Shown here: piece by piece, positions 1 to 9,316 of the stretch
Layout of the letters: every line of letters starts with the position of its first letter
How positions within the stretch are numbered: position 1 is the stretch's first letter
Assembly: GCF_018141185.1 (NCBI RefSeq)
Contig: NZ_CP058560.1
Span: 1,116,001-1,180,000 of the forward strand
Direction: 5' to 3'
From: Methanobacterium alkalithermotolerans
Lineage (GTDB): Archaea > Methanobacteriota > Methanobacteria > Methanobacteriales > Methanobacteriaceae
Length of the DNA: 64,000 nucleotides
Program-made: the position numbers and the translations under genes
The notes under the pieces: generated by a model
What the model was told of the DNA's origin: nothing
What the model saw: only the letters and a program-made list of their open reading frames with translations
The model's database searches: none

Positions 1-544
1 GTATACTATGGCTTAAGAAACCTAAAAATATAGGCCCAAATACATTATACAGATTCAAAAAATTATAAGCCGGCAGAGGTATTAAAAAAATTCCTAAAAG
101 AGATATAAATAAAAAAGGAATTATTATACGCTTGTTAACTGCTAAAACTCCTAAAAATAAAACGATTAAAGCGAAAATAACCTCTTTATCCAGGCCCCAG
201 GTACTCATAAAAAAGTAAGTGGAAATCACCAGAATGGTTAAAAAAAGAGATAAAATAATTATCCCCATAAGAGAGTGAGTGAAACCTCTGTGTCGGGATA
301 GATAAAAAATCAAGGCCATGTCCATTAAGATAATGCCTATGGTGTAGGGTAAGGCCAAAAGATAGGTTATCACCGTCAGCAGAAATCCGGTTATAAATAA
401 AATAGAAATATTTTTTTTCTTAAGATCATGATCAAAGTCAGGTAAAGATGCACCTATTACAGCTAGAGCAAGAGAAAAAATGTTAAAAAAAAAGGGTAAT
501 GTGAATATCAGTGCAAATATTGCGTGTTTTTTATAAGATGGCAT
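1..544 (-). CDS. DUF457 / YdjM-type membrane metal-dependent hydrolase (3' end outside window)
   Basis: About 181 codons are visible from an ATG at 544; the C-terminus lies beyond position 1. The protein is highly hydrophobic with several membrane segments. It carries the motifs typical of YdjM/DUF457 proteins: an early SLPDFDHD segment and a later RHRGFTHS segment, whose Asp and His residues are thought to bind metal. The family is described as inner-membrane hydrolases, but its substrates are unknown. A second family member lies at 13330-14277. I infer an integral membrane enzyme; no pathway can be assigned. No strong ribosome-binding site precedes the start. Confidence 0.75.
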   Translation of the reverse strand, partial: MPSYKKHAIFALIFTLPFFFNIFSLALAVIGASLPDFDHDLKKKNISILFITGFLLTVITYLLALPYTIGIILMDMALIFYLSRHRGFTHSLMGIIILSLFLTILVISTYFFMSTWGLDKEVIFALIVLFLGVLAVNKRIIIPFLFISLLGIFLIPLPAYNFLNLYNVFGPIFLGFLSHSI

Positions 545-662
545 TGTTATCTACCAGGTGAAGTGATGTTATATTTAGTTCATTACCAGGCCCATATATT
601 AGGCTAAAAATTTTGTATATTCCCTTCCATCATATAAAGTTTGATGAAATAGATTATTCGAT

Positions 663-1409
663 TTAACGCAGGATTTTGAAATGTTTTAAAAACATCTTCA
701 TTTGTAAAAAAGAGCGTTCTATGCTTCCCGGATTAATTTTTCCATTTTCGGAAACCACTTCACATGTTACCGAGGGTATATTCCTCAGGTTACATTCATC
801 TTCCAGGGCTCCCTTGTACATGGATCCTGCTTCATCATAGCAAATCAATTCAGAAGAAGTTTTTTTTGTAATGTATTGGGCAATATTATAACTGTTTATG
901 CAGGGTTTTTTTGTACAAAAAACACTTTCCCTTCCAGGATTGCTTTTAGGTTTAGTGGAGTGAAAGTCCGCCACTGCATCCAAATTAAGCATTTGAATAA
1001 ATTTTAAGATCATATTGGTTATGGATCCCTCACTGGAAGAGGCTCTATTTAGGTCTGATCCTTTAAACCATCTTGTATTTTCCATGGTAGCCCCTGGTGC
1101 AGCAAATGGTATTAAATAGACTGTACCCCATAATGACATGTTTTTAATATGTTCCATGAGATTTAAGGCTGCTATTTGAGGTGGAAGTTCGTTTCCATGT
1201 ACTCCTGCTACTACCATTACCTTGGGTCTGCCTTTGCCTAATTCAACAAGAGGGGTGCCCATTTGGGCGGATTTAATAATCAAATCAAAACCATTATCTG
1301 AAAAAATATTCTTTTTCAGGTAGGGATTATCCTGAATATTGCCTCCTGAATGGGGAGATAATATAGAAATTTTTCCACCTGAAATGATATCATTGTCTTT
1401 AAAATTCAT
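663..1409 (-). CDS. Succinylglutamate desuccinylase/aspartoacylase-like zinc hydrolase
   Basis: 248 residues. The zinc-carboxypeptidase-type motif GVHGNE (His71, Glu74) is followed by SDLNR (119-122) and ADFH (His150), and then by a likely catalytic Glu in CEVV (217). These are the metal and catalytic positions of the AstE/AspA fold, so the protein probably cleaves an amide bond of an N-acyl amino acid or a similar small substrate in the cytoplasm. Methanogens often carry such a protein with no assigned substrate. It stands alone between the DUF457 gene and argG, on the opposite strand from argG. Confidence 0.8.
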   Translation of the reverse strand: MNFKDNDIISGGKISILSPHSGGNIQDNPYLKKNIFSDNGFDLIIKSAQMGTPLVELGKGRPKVMVVAGVHGNELPPQIAALNLMEHIKNMSLWGTVYLIPFAAPGATMENTRWFKGSDLNRASSSEGSITNMILKFIQMLNLDAVADFHSTKPKSNPGRESVFCTKKPCINSYNIAQYITKKTSSELICYDEAGSMYKGALEDECNLRNIPSVTCEVVSENGKINPGSIERSFLQMKMFLKHFKILR

Positions 1410-1774
1410 TTAAATACCCTGAGCTGTCACTGAAGCCTTTTTGAAGAATAGAATCCATTAAAACTGCTTATAACTTCTAAAGATGTATATTATAATGATT
1501 TATTAGTTAGTACGTGGAAATTTAATATCTATTTATATATAAACTGGCTGAATTTAGTACTATATCTATTTTAATAAATTAATTAAATAAATTTTCTATT
1601 TGATTTTCTTTAACCAGAGCTACTATTTCCCAATCCATACCATATTTTAATCACATTTAACTAAAAAACTTATAAATCAGTTAGTTCATAGGGATATTTT
1701 TAAATGAATTTGATTAGATAGATAAGTTATTATAACTCTAAAATTTATTGAATAAAACTCAATTAGGTGATAAA
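1410..1774. other. Intergenic region between divergent genes
   Basis: 365 AT-rich bases between the desuccinylase-like gene (leftward) and argG (rightward). It must hold promoters for both. The clearest element is a TATA box for argG at 1666-1677. I see no further gene, tRNA or convincing hairpin. Confidence 0.6.
1666..1677 (+). promoter_or_regulatory. TATA box of argG
   Basis: AAACTTATAAAT fits an archaeal box A preceded by an A-rich BRE-like stretch. Transcription would start near 1700, giving a leader of about 75 bases before the argG ATG at 1775. Confidence 0.5.
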
Positions 1775-2953
1775 ATGGATAAAGTGGTTCTGGCATTCAG
1801 CGGTGGTCTTGATACTTCAGTTTGTATTAAATTACTTGAAGAAAAATACAACATGGAAGTGGTGACTGCTTGTGTGGATGTAGGGCAACCCCGGGAAGAA
1901 ATTGAAAGGCCAGCAGCTGTAGCCATGGATATTGGAAATTATAAACATCATACCATTGATGCCCGAGAGGAATTTGCTTCGGATTTTATATTTCCTGCTA
2001 TTAAAGCAAATGCATTATATGAAGGGTACCCCTTGAGTACAGCCCTGGCAAGGCCCCTTATTGCCATGAAAATTGTGGAACTAGCCCATGCAGAAGGTGC
2101 AGATGCTATTGCCCATGGATGCACCGGTAAAGGAAACGATCAATTCCGATTTGAGGCCATTATACGTTCTTTATCTGATTGTAAGATAATCGCCCCAATA
2201 AGGGACTTGAATTTAACCCGGACTGAGGAAATGGATTATGCCCGTTCCTGCGGTATACCTCTACCTTCAGACAAATTGTACAGTATAGATGAAAATTTAT
2301 GGGGAAGGGCAATTGAAGGGGACATATTAGAAGACCCTATGGTTGAACCTCCGGAAGATGCATTCAGCTGGACCCGATCCAGTGCAGATGCCCCTGAAAA
2401 GAGTCAGACCATAGAAATGGAATTTCAAAATGGTGTTCCTATTGCCATAAATGGAGATAAATTAAATCCCCTGGATTTAGTGGGCAAATGTAATGATCTT
2501 GCAGGGATGCATGGTATTGGTAGAGTGGATATAATTGAAGATAGGATAATAGGGCTTAAAAGCCGCGAAATATATGAAACACCTGGTGCTTTCTTAATTT
2601 TAGCTGCACATAAAGCCCTGGAACAGATGACTCTAACCAGAAATGAACTTAAATTTGCAGAAATTGTTAGCAATACTTATTCCGAATTAATTTATGATGG
2701 TATGTGGCATGAACCATTACGAGAAGATCTGGATCATCTATTAAGCCACATGCAGCAAAGGGTAAGTGGAATTGTTCGCTTAAAGCTGCATAAAGGAAGT
2801 TTACGTGTGGTGGGACGGAAATCACCGAATAGTCTTTACAATCAAGAAACCGTGTCTTTTGAAGATAAAACACTTGATCAGCGAGAAATGACAGGTATGG
2901 TCAAGAATTATGCCATGCAAGCTGCCATATACCAGAAATTATTTAAAAAATAA
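1775..2953 (+). CDS. argG: Argininosuccinate synthase
   Basis: 392 residues. Joins citrulline and aspartate using ATP to form argininosuccinate, the penultimate step of arginine synthesis. The ATP-pyrophosphatase P-loop SGGLDTS sits at residues 9-15, and the HGCTGKGNDQFRFE block typical of ArgG follows near residue 110. The ATG at 1775 is preceded by AGGTGAT with three bases of spacing, which favours it over an in-frame TTG 27 bases upstream. The gene is monocistronic here; argH is not in the window. Length matches the family. Confidence 0.97.
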   Translation: MDKVVLAFSGGLDTSVCIKLLEEKYNMEVVTACVDVGQPREEIERPAAVAMDIGNYKHHTIDAREEFASDFIFPAIKANALYEGYPLSTALARPLIAMKIVELAHAEGADAIAHGCTGKGNDQFRFEAIIRSLSDCKIIAPIRDLNLTRTEEMDYARSCGIPLPSDKLYSIDENLWGRAIEGDILEDPMVEPPEDAFSWTRSSADAPEKSQTIEMEFQNGVPIAINGDKLNPLDLVGKCNDLAGMHGIGRVDIIEDRIIGLKSREIYETPGAFLILAAHKALEQMTLTRNELKFAEIVSNTYSELIYDGMWHEPLREDLDHLLSHMQQRVSGIVRLKLHKGSLRVVGRKSPNSLYNQETVSFEDKTLDQREMTGMVKNYAMQAAIYQKLFKK

Positions 2954-3017
2954 GAAAATCCCTTTCTTTTTTTAAGTAATCTTATAAAATATAACAAAAG
3001 TTTGTGTGAGAAAAAAA

Positions 3018-3287
3018 ATGGACATCTTATCATTCATAAATCTTCTGGTTATTGGGCTATTTCTGGTTCTTTTAGGGATAGTTGGAATAAAAGTACTCTT
3101 TAAAATTGGAAAAACAGTTATTGGAATAGTATTCAATATGTTAATGGGTTTTGCCGTGCTTTTTTTAGCGAACCTGTTGCCCTTTATCAATATCCCCCTT
3201 AACATTCTCACCATTGCGGTGGCTGGTTTTGGAGGTATAATGGGAGTGGGTCTTTTGATATTTGCCCAGGTTTTAGGATTTTTTTAA
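3018..3287 (+). CDS. BofA-like small membrane protein
   Basis: 89 residues from the ATG at 3018; an in-frame GTG at 3006 is possible, but its GTGAG is better read as the ribosome-binding site. The protein is almost entirely hydrophobic with two to three membrane helices and a Gly-rich C-terminus. It resembles the pro-sigmaK processing inhibitor BofA family, which in Bacillus regulates a membrane protease. Archaea have no sigmaK, so the role here is unknown. It follows argG by 64 bases and may be co-transcribed. Confidence 0.7.
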   Translation: MDILSFINLLVIGLFLVLLGIVGIKVLFKIGKTVIGIVFNMLMGFAVLFLANLLPFINIPLNILTIAVAGFGGIMGVGLLIFAQVLGFF

Positions 3288-3308
3288 TTAATTAAAATGA
3301 GTAAAATA

Positions 3309-4814
3309 TCAGTACTGCATGGCTTCAGCTAAAAGCGGGATCATCATTGCAGCAGTAAAATTTGGCCCGTATTTTTTTTCAGCTATTTCACCAGCTCTCC
3401 CATTAATAAATGCTCCTAAACATCCTGCATCAAAAATAGAAATGCCCTGAGCCCTTAAATTTGCCACTACTCCTGCCAGGCAGTCTCCTGTTCCACCCAC
3501 AGTCATTCCAGGGCTTCCTGTTTTGTTTAATCTAAAGTGGTCCTGCTGCATAATCACATCCACTCTCCCTTTTAACAGTACCGTCCCTTTAATGGTGGGG
3601 GTAATATTTTTTAAAGCCTTTATTTTTTCTTCCAGTGTTGAATTGAAATCAACCTCTTCTCTGAAAAATGCATTAAACTCGGATGAATGAGGAGTTACAA
3701 TCAGATCTTCATAGTTTTTAACTATGTCCTTTTTCACGAGTTTTAAAGCATCCGCATCCAGTACCAGGGGTTTATCCATTTTTTCCAGAATGTAATTAAA
3801 TGTTTTTCCGGTTTGTTTATCCTGAGAAGCACCACATCCCATTAAAACGCAATCTACCTTATGGGCCATTTCCAGGATATCATCCACCATCCCCTCATGA
3901 ATAACCTCCCCTTCCAGGCCTCTTACTATCAAATCAGGAGAGTAGGATTTTAAAGGTAAAGCAGCACTTTCTGGACACAGCACATATACCAGGTCCGCCC
4001 CTGTATTTAAAGCAGAAAGCCCAGCTAATGCAGGAGCACCAGTATAATCTTTGCTCCCTCCTAAAACCATAATTCTACCATTTGCCCCTTTATGAGCATC
4101 TGGATTTCTTTTTTTTATGCGTAAAAGATCTCCTTTGCCTAAAAATAATTCTGCCTGTTCCGGTATTCCAATATCACATATCCTGATTTTGCCCGTATAT
4201 TCTGAATTTAAATCCAAACCGGTTTTAACTTTATGAAAAGTAATGGTGTAGTTTGCTTTTACTGCCAGATCTTCTATTTTTCCATTTAAAGTATTTAATC
4301 CACTGGGAATATCAACAGCTATTTTAATACCTGGCATTCGATTAATTAATTTGATGGCTGAGCGAGAAGGTTCTCTAAGTTTTCCTTCAATTCCCGTGCC
4401 CAGAATAGAATCCACAACCACTGAATTATCAATATCTTTTATAATAAACTCATCTAACTCCTTTGAATCATTAATATAATTGATTTTTAAACCAGGAGCA
4501 TATACCGACATATTTTCCAGTATTATGTAGTTAGATTGGCTTTGTGAAGACCTGAAATTACAGGGATGATTTAATAAAAAAATTTCTACCTCATACCCAT
4601 AATTTAAGAGGTGGCGCCCCGCAACCAGACCATCACCCCCATTGCCTCCAGAACCTGTAAAAATAATTACCCTTTTTGGTGAGGGATTTATGGTCCCTGC
4701 AATAGAGGATATGTGACGGGCCAGACAGCTGCCTGCATTTTCCATTAAAGATAATCTGGAAAGTCCCATGTATTCTGCATTAAGGTCGGTGACCATCATG
4801 TCCAGCGGATTCAT
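3309..4814 (-). CDS. nnr: Bifunctional NAD(P)H-hydrate repair enzyme (epimerase + ADP-dependent dehydratase)
   Basis: 501 residues. The N-terminal half (about 1-210) is a YjeF_N/NnrE epimerase with the GSGGNGGDG nucleotide-binding loop; the C-terminal half (about 225-495) is a ribokinase-like NnrD dehydratase with GGSKDYTGAP and GGTGDCLAG. Together they convert damaged hydrated NADH/NADPH back to the active cofactor. The fused arrangement is common in bacteria and archaea. The start at 4814 lacks a clear ribosome-binding site, so an ATG a few codons further in is possible. Convergent with the BofA-like gene, 21 bases away. Confidence 0.93.
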   Translation of the reverse strand: MNPLDMMVTDLNAEYMGLSRLSLMENAGSCLARHISSIAGTINPSPKRVIIFTGSGGNGGDGLVAGRHLLNYGYEVEIFLLNHPCNFRSSQSQSNYIILENMSVYAPGLKINYINDSKELDEFIIKDIDNSVVVDSILGTGIEGKLREPSRSAIKLINRMPGIKIAVDIPSGLNTLNGKIEDLAVKANYTITFHKVKTGLDLNSEYTGKIRICDIGIPEQAELFLGKGDLLRIKKRNPDAHKGANGRIMVLGGSKDYTGAPALAGLSALNTGADLVYVLCPESAALPLKSYSPDLIVRGLEGEVIHEGMVDDILEMAHKVDCVLMGCGASQDKQTGKTFNYILEKMDKPLVLDADALKLVKKDIVKNYEDLIVTPHSSEFNAFFREEVDFNSTLEEKIKALKNITPTIKGTVLLKGRVDVIMQQDHFRLNKTGSPGMTVGGTGDCLAGVVANLRAQGISIFDAGCLGAFINGRAGEIAEKKYGPNFTAAMMIPLLAEAMQY

Positions 4815-4910
4815 ACTATCACTAGTTATAAATTACAGTACAAGATATTTAATTATAACTAAAAAGTAAATACTCTCCAAAATATTAATCGCATCACTGC
4901 AGGTGTTTTA

Positions 4911-6854
4911 ATGGCCCCTTCCCCCATTCCAAAACTTCCTCCTTCTAAAAATTTAACTGAAGCTCCTTTATCCATATTTTATTATGCAATGCTGGCCTTA
5001 ATAGGACTTATATTTTATGGTTGGATCGGGTCCATATTAATAATGAAATTGGATCCCATTAATGCCCTTTATTTTACCATAATCACTGTGGCCACAGTAG
5101 GATATGGAGATATAACTCCTGTAGGAGCTTTTCAAAAATTTTTTTCATTGACACTGGCCATAGGGGGGGTGGGGCTTATTGCTTATGTTTTCAGTTTGAG
5201 TGTATCGGTGGTAACCATGACCTTTCAGGAAATAGCTTCTGGTTCAAAAATTAGGAAAATGCTGTCATCTACAGAGAATCATTTTGTATTATGTGGTTAT
5301 GGTCGAGTAGGGGCTGCAGTTTTTGAAGAATTAAAAGAGCGAAATCAAAAAGTGATTATTGTTGAAAAAAGCAGGCAACTGGTGGAAAAAGAGTTATGGG
5401 AAGATCCTGATATTCTGGCCATACCTGGAGATGCCACTGATGAGAATGTAATGAGGTATGCTGGAATTGAAAGGGCTAAAGGAGTAATTATCACCACCGG
5501 AGACGATGTGAATAATCTATTCATTACCCTGGCTTCCCGTGAAATACAATCAGAAATATGGATCGTAACCCGTGCCAGTAAAAAAGAAAATATAAAACGT
5601 CTTTACAAATCAGGGGCAGACAGGGTTATTTCTCCCGAGATAAGCGGAGGAGAAGACATTTATTTTGCAGCAATTGAACCCACCATGATGAAAATCACAG
5701 TTAAGCATGATGTGGGAAGCATTGAAAAAGAAGCTAAAATCATTCTAAAATATGGTTGTACCCTGGAAGACATTGAATATCATTTACCTGAATTTAAAGC
5801 TCCCCTATCCAGAAAAATAGGTGTATCCCAAATAGAACAACTAAACAGGTTTATGGATAGTTTGAAACAGGATGTTAATCGTAAAAATTCCCTGGAAAAG
5901 ATATATGAATCTGTGAGTGGTATTCATTCCCACTGGATTTCAGGGCCAGATAAAAAAAGCCTGGAAAAAGTAGTAAATGAACTGGATAAAGAAGGCTTGC
6001 TTTTAGGAGTTAATTTAGAGGATCAGGAAATAAAAAAAATTGCCAAAAAATATGGTCGCCTGGTGGAAGTGGTTATTAAACCAGAAATGCTGATTGTGGA
6101 AAATCATGGCGTAGATGATATCGCCCAGGAAGCAGAGATAATATTCAAGGCAGGAGGTAAGCTGGAAGATATAGAATATTACCTGCCAGGTTTTGGAGAA
6201 CCATTGCAGCGTAAAATAGATTCCTCAGATATGGGTGATGTAAGTCATTTTTTAGATAACTTGAAGAAAAATGCCTCTCGTAAAGATGCCCTGGATAGAA
6301 TTTATACATTATCCGGAGTAGGAATACATTCACACCGGGTATCTGGCCCAGATACTAAAACTTTATCCCGAATAGAAAAAGATCTTGAAAAAAGCGGATT
6401 TCTATTAGGAGTTAATTTATCTAAAGCGGAAATAAAGGAGATAATACAAAGATCTGGTCGGGTGGTGGAGATGCTGGTTAAACACCAGGTAGGGGAAATA
6501 GATGATAAGAGGATAATTATTGAAATGGGAGGCCGTATACTGGATTCCAAGCATTATTTACCCGGAGTAAGGCAGGTGGTTACCCGGAATTTAAATATTA
6601 AAACCAAAAAAGACCTGGAAAATTGTGAAAAAGAACTGGAAAAGGAAGATGCTAAAAGATCTTTAACTGCCCTGTATGAAATATCACGTCATATTCATTC
6701 TCATACCATAGCTGCGCCTGAGGAGAAAAAAATTAAACAAATAGAGGATAAATTATATAAAAAAGGAGTATTGCTCGGAGTTAATTTAACTGAGGATGAA
6801 AAGTGGAGTATTGTTGAAAAGGAGAATGTTAAAAAATTCTGTATAGAAAAATAG
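4911..6854 (+). CDS. MthK-like potassium channel with RCK domain and triple C-terminal repeat
   Basis: 647 residues. Two membrane helices (about 22-45 and 75-103) flank a pore loop with the potassium filter TVGYGD (62-67). A TrkA-N/RCK Rossmann domain follows (GYGRVG at 129-134, to about 255). From about 265 to the end there are three related units of roughly 125 residues (about 269-386, 398-523, 528-640), each with a LEDIEY/LP-like segment, an IHSH tetrapeptide (338-341, 472-475, 595-598) and a closing LLGVNL-type strand. MthK itself is about half this length. I infer a ligand-gated potassium channel whose repeats form an extra cytoplasmic sensory or gating ring. AGGTG before the ATG supports this start. 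Confidence 0.88.
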   Translation: MAPSPIPKLPPSKNLTEAPLSIFYYAMLALIGLIFYGWIGSILIMKLDPINALYFTIITVATVGYGDITPVGAFQKFFSLTLAIGGVGLIAYVFSLSVSVVTMTFQEIASGSKIRKMLSSTENHFVLCGYGRVGAAVFEELKERNQKVIIVEKSRQLVEKELWEDPDILAIPGDATDENVMRYAGIERAKGVIITTGDDVNNLFITLASREIQSEIWIVTRASKKENIKRLYKSGADRVISPEISGGEDIYFAAIEPTMMKITVKHDVGSIEKEAKIILKYGCTLEDIEYHLPEFKAPLSRKIGVSQIEQLNRFMDSLKQDVNRKNSLEKIYESVSGIHSHWISGPDKKSLEKVVNELDKEGLLLGVNLEDQEIKKIAKKYGRLVEVVIKPEMLIVENHGVDDIAQEAEIIFKAGGKLEDIEYYLPGFGEPLQRKIDSSDMGDVSHFLDNLKKNASRKDALDRIYTLSGVGIHSHRVSGPDTKTLSRIEKDLEKSGFLLGVNLSKAEIKEIIQRSGRVVEMLVKHQVGEIDDKRIIIEMGGRILDSKHYLPGVRQVVTRNLNIKTKKDLENCEKELEKEDAKRSLTALYEISRHIHSHTIAAPEEKKIKQIEDKLYKKGVLLGVNLTEDEKWSIVEKENVKKFCIEK

Positions 6855-6905
6855 AAATATCCCAGATTATATTTTAAAATTAAAAGAAGAAAAAGGAATT
6901 AAATA

Positions 6906-7799
6906 TTAAAATAATTCCTGTAATTTTATCTGATAGGCACCCAGGCTGCCGCCATAATTACCGGCACTGATTTTTTTGATTCCTGTAACTGTACAGGCTG
7001 CTTTTATTCCTTCTTTCATTGCTTCTTTAACAGCTTCTTCATTTACACCATCAATAACTATTTCATAAATACCATTAACATCTGCTGGAATTTCAGTGTC
7101 TTCTACTTCATCTTTTAGAGTTACACACATCTTTTCATTGGTGGATGCATTTAAAAACTTGTACTTGTTGGAGCCAACTTTAGATCCAGAAGCAACCATA
7201 CCTCCCGGGAAAGGAGTTATTGTTCCTTCAACTGACATTATAGCATCTACAGCTGTTTCAGCTGCTATTAATGCAGAAGCAGGACTATCTCCCAATATAA
7301 AGAAATTTCCGCCAGCTACACCCTTTTTGATTCCAAATTCGCTGTCAATCAGGAAATCCCCAGACATGATAGGAATTGAATTTACCATTCTTCCCCCTAC
7401 TTCCACCTCTTTTTCAAATCCGTCCCCAAAGAATTTGAGTTTGAATCCTATTTTTAATTTTTCATCAGCATCGTCAAGTGCATCGAAAACTGCGGTGGTA
7501 GGAGCGGTTAAAATTCCCATACCAATTCTTTCTAGAAGTTCGTGGTCCAATTTTTTCTGGGTGGGATTACAAATCATTATAGTGTATCCCGGCCTACCAT
7601 CAGGAGTATCCTGTGGAGGAACATAGCCATCTATACCTGCTTCAGCCGGACAACCAATAACAGAGGTTCCGTAACCTGTAGCTTCAGTTGCTGCTATTTT
7701 AGCCAGTTTTTTAGTTGCTGCCGTTACCAGTACACGAGAAACCTGTATTCCAAAAGCTTCTGCAAAAGTATCTTCAATTTCCACACCATTTATTTCCAT
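6906..7799 (-). CDS. ftr: Formylmethanofuran--tetrahydromethanopterin N-formyltransferase
   Basis: 297 residues, the usual Ftr length. Transfers the formyl group from formylmethanofuran to tetrahydromethanopterin, the second step of CO2 reduction to methane. The N-terminus MEINGVEIEDTFAEAF and the Gly/Pro-rich core are characteristic of this methanogen enzyme. A GGTGATAATA ribosome-binding site precedes the ATG, and a TATA box lies at 7831-7842, so it is likely a strongly expressed single gene. Cytoplasmic. Confidence 0.97.
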   Translation of the reverse strand: MEINGVEIEDTFAEAFGIQVSRVLVTAATKKLAKIAATEATGYGTSVIGCPAEAGIDGYVPPQDTPDGRPGYTIMICNPTQKKLDHELLERIGMGILTAPTTAVFDALDDADEKLKIGFKLKFFGDGFEKEVEVGGRMVNSIPIMSGDFLIDSEFGIKKGVAGGNFFILGDSPASALIAAETAVDAIMSVEGTITPFPGGMVASGSKVGSNKYKFLNASTNEKMCVTLKDEVEDTEIPADVNGIYEIVIDGVNEEAVKEAMKEGIKAACTVTGIKKISAGNYGGSLGAYQIKLQELF

Positions 7800-7830
7800 T
7801 TATTATCACCGAATCATAAGTAGGCCAAGT

Positions 7831-7842
7831 ATTTTTATATAG
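7831..7842 (-). promoter_or_regulatory. TATA box of ftr
   Basis: On the minus strand the sequence reads CTATATAAAAAT after a GAAAA BRE-like element. A start about 25 bases downstream would leave a very short leader of 10-15 bases containing the ribosome-binding site. Confidence 0.6.
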
Positions 7843-8075
7843 TTTTCGATTTAATTCAGCATCTAATAAGCTCCTGAAAAAATAGATAATCTAAAAAGGC
7901 ATTAATGTAATTTAAATATTATATTTAATGATTAAAACCGGCTTTAAGGCTTAAATTAACCAATTTAAAGTTATAGAACCTATTCTAAATTAAAAAAAGT
8001 TAAAAAATTTAAGCCCGGAGGGCGTAGATGGTTAAACTCTAAAGTAATATTATTCTATAAATAGTTAGTATGTAT

Positions 8076-9170
8076 TTATTTTCTGGGAACTTCAATTAAA
8101 ATATTGGTTCCTGAAGAAACATTGCTGTGCATAGTGGCATCCATTTGGTTTACCAGGCTTTTAACCAGCTGCAGGCCTAAAGATTGAATATCATCAAATT
8201 TTGAACCTTTAGGAAAACCTTTGCCATTGTCTGACACTTTAAGTACGTATTTTTCAGGAATATCCTGAAAAATTACTTTAATTTCCCCGGGTACCTGGGG
8301 CATAAATGCATGGCGGAAACTATTGGATACCAATTCACTTATAATCATTCCCAGAGGGATAGCAGTATCCATTTCCATTAAAACATCATCTAATTCTAAA
8401 TTCAGAGCTATGTTGCCAGGTTCAGGATAGTAAGTGCTGAGTAGACCTGAAATTATACTTTTAACATATTCTGAAAAATTGATACTGGTTAACTTATGGG
8501 AGTGATGTAATTTTTCATAAGCCTTGCGAATAGATTTTACCCGATTATGTGTATCCTGTAGGAGTTCTGCATCTTTATTATTTTCCATGTAAGATTTTTG
8601 GAGATTCATCAAACTGCTTACAATCTGTAAATTCTTTTCTATCTGACGATAAATTACTCCAATCAACTCTTCTGTTGATTCATGTTTACTTTTGAGAACA
8701 TTTTCACGAGCTATATGTCTCTCATAATCATTAACCGATGCCAAAATCAATTTATAATTATCTGTATTCAATACAGAAGTTTTTACCTCCACATGAACTA
8801 ATTTACCTTTCCGGGTAATGAATTCATATTCATCCGGGCCACTGGAAAGACCCTGCACATTCTTTCCCAAAATAATCTTTGCCCGGGATCTTTGTATAAG
8901 GGGCATTATCTTCAGTCCCAACCAATTTTTACCCAGTAAATCTTCCTTTTTATAACCTAAAAGTTCTTCAAAAGAATTATTACAATCGATAAGGTTTCCT
9001 TTAAAATCATAAATATAAAGGGGAGAGGGTATTTGATCCAGAATAGTATTTAGTATCGAGGGCGAATTTCTAATTTCCTCACGAATTTCATCTAATTTTA
9101 ATAATCGCTCTTTTTGGGGCAAATTATTAAAAATAGAATGATTGACTTCTGAATAATAATCTTCCTGCAT
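8076..9170 (-). CDS. PAS-domain histidine-kinase-like protein lacking the phosphoacceptor histidine
   Basis: 364 residues. A PAS domain spans about 37-150, followed by a HisKA_2-type dimerisation segment (about 160-235) and a HATPase domain with an N box (ELVSNSFRHAF) and a DNGKGFP G1 box. In the H box, where the family has HHRVKNNLQ, this protein reads YRQIEKNLQ (174-182), so the phosphorylated His is replaced by Arg175. No membrane segment is evident, so it would sense a cytoplasmic signal. No response regulator is adjacent. GAGGAA precedes the start. It may act by a non-canonical route or only as an ATP-binding scaffold. Confidence 0.85.
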   Translation of the reverse strand: MQEDYYSEVNHSIFNNLPQKERLLKLDEIREEIRNSPSILNTILDQIPSPLYIYDFKGNLIDCNNSFEELLGYKKEDLLGKNWLGLKIMPLIQRSRAKIILGKNVQGLSSGPDEYEFITRKGKLVHVEVKTSVLNTDNYKLILASVNDYERHIARENVLKSKHESTEELIGVIYRQIEKNLQIVSSLMNLQKSYMENNKDAELLQDTHNRVKSIRKAYEKLHHSHKLTSINFSEYVKSIISGLLSTYYPEPGNIALNLELDDVLMEMDTAIPLGMIISELVSNSFRHAFMPQVPGEIKVIFQDIPEKYVLKVSDNGKGFPKGSKFDDIQSLGLQLVKSLVNQMDATMHSNVSSGTNILIEVPRK

Positions 9171-9316
9171 TTAAATTCCTCTAGATAAGCGCTCAATTAC
9201 CTAAAAAAAAAGGATAATAGGTGCAGATGGAAATGATATTTTTCTAGCATTTCACTACTCTATCTAATATTATTTTATTTTTCAACAATAAATAATATCT
9301 ATTTTATTATTATGAA

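Noticed and set aside
7096..7823. Two open frames opposite ftr
   Set aside because: Antisense shadows of a highly conserved gene.
8013..8023. GCCC-GGA-GGGC mini hairpin after the sensor kinase gene
   Set aside because: Only a 4-bp stem and not followed by a U-run on the coding strand; too short to call.
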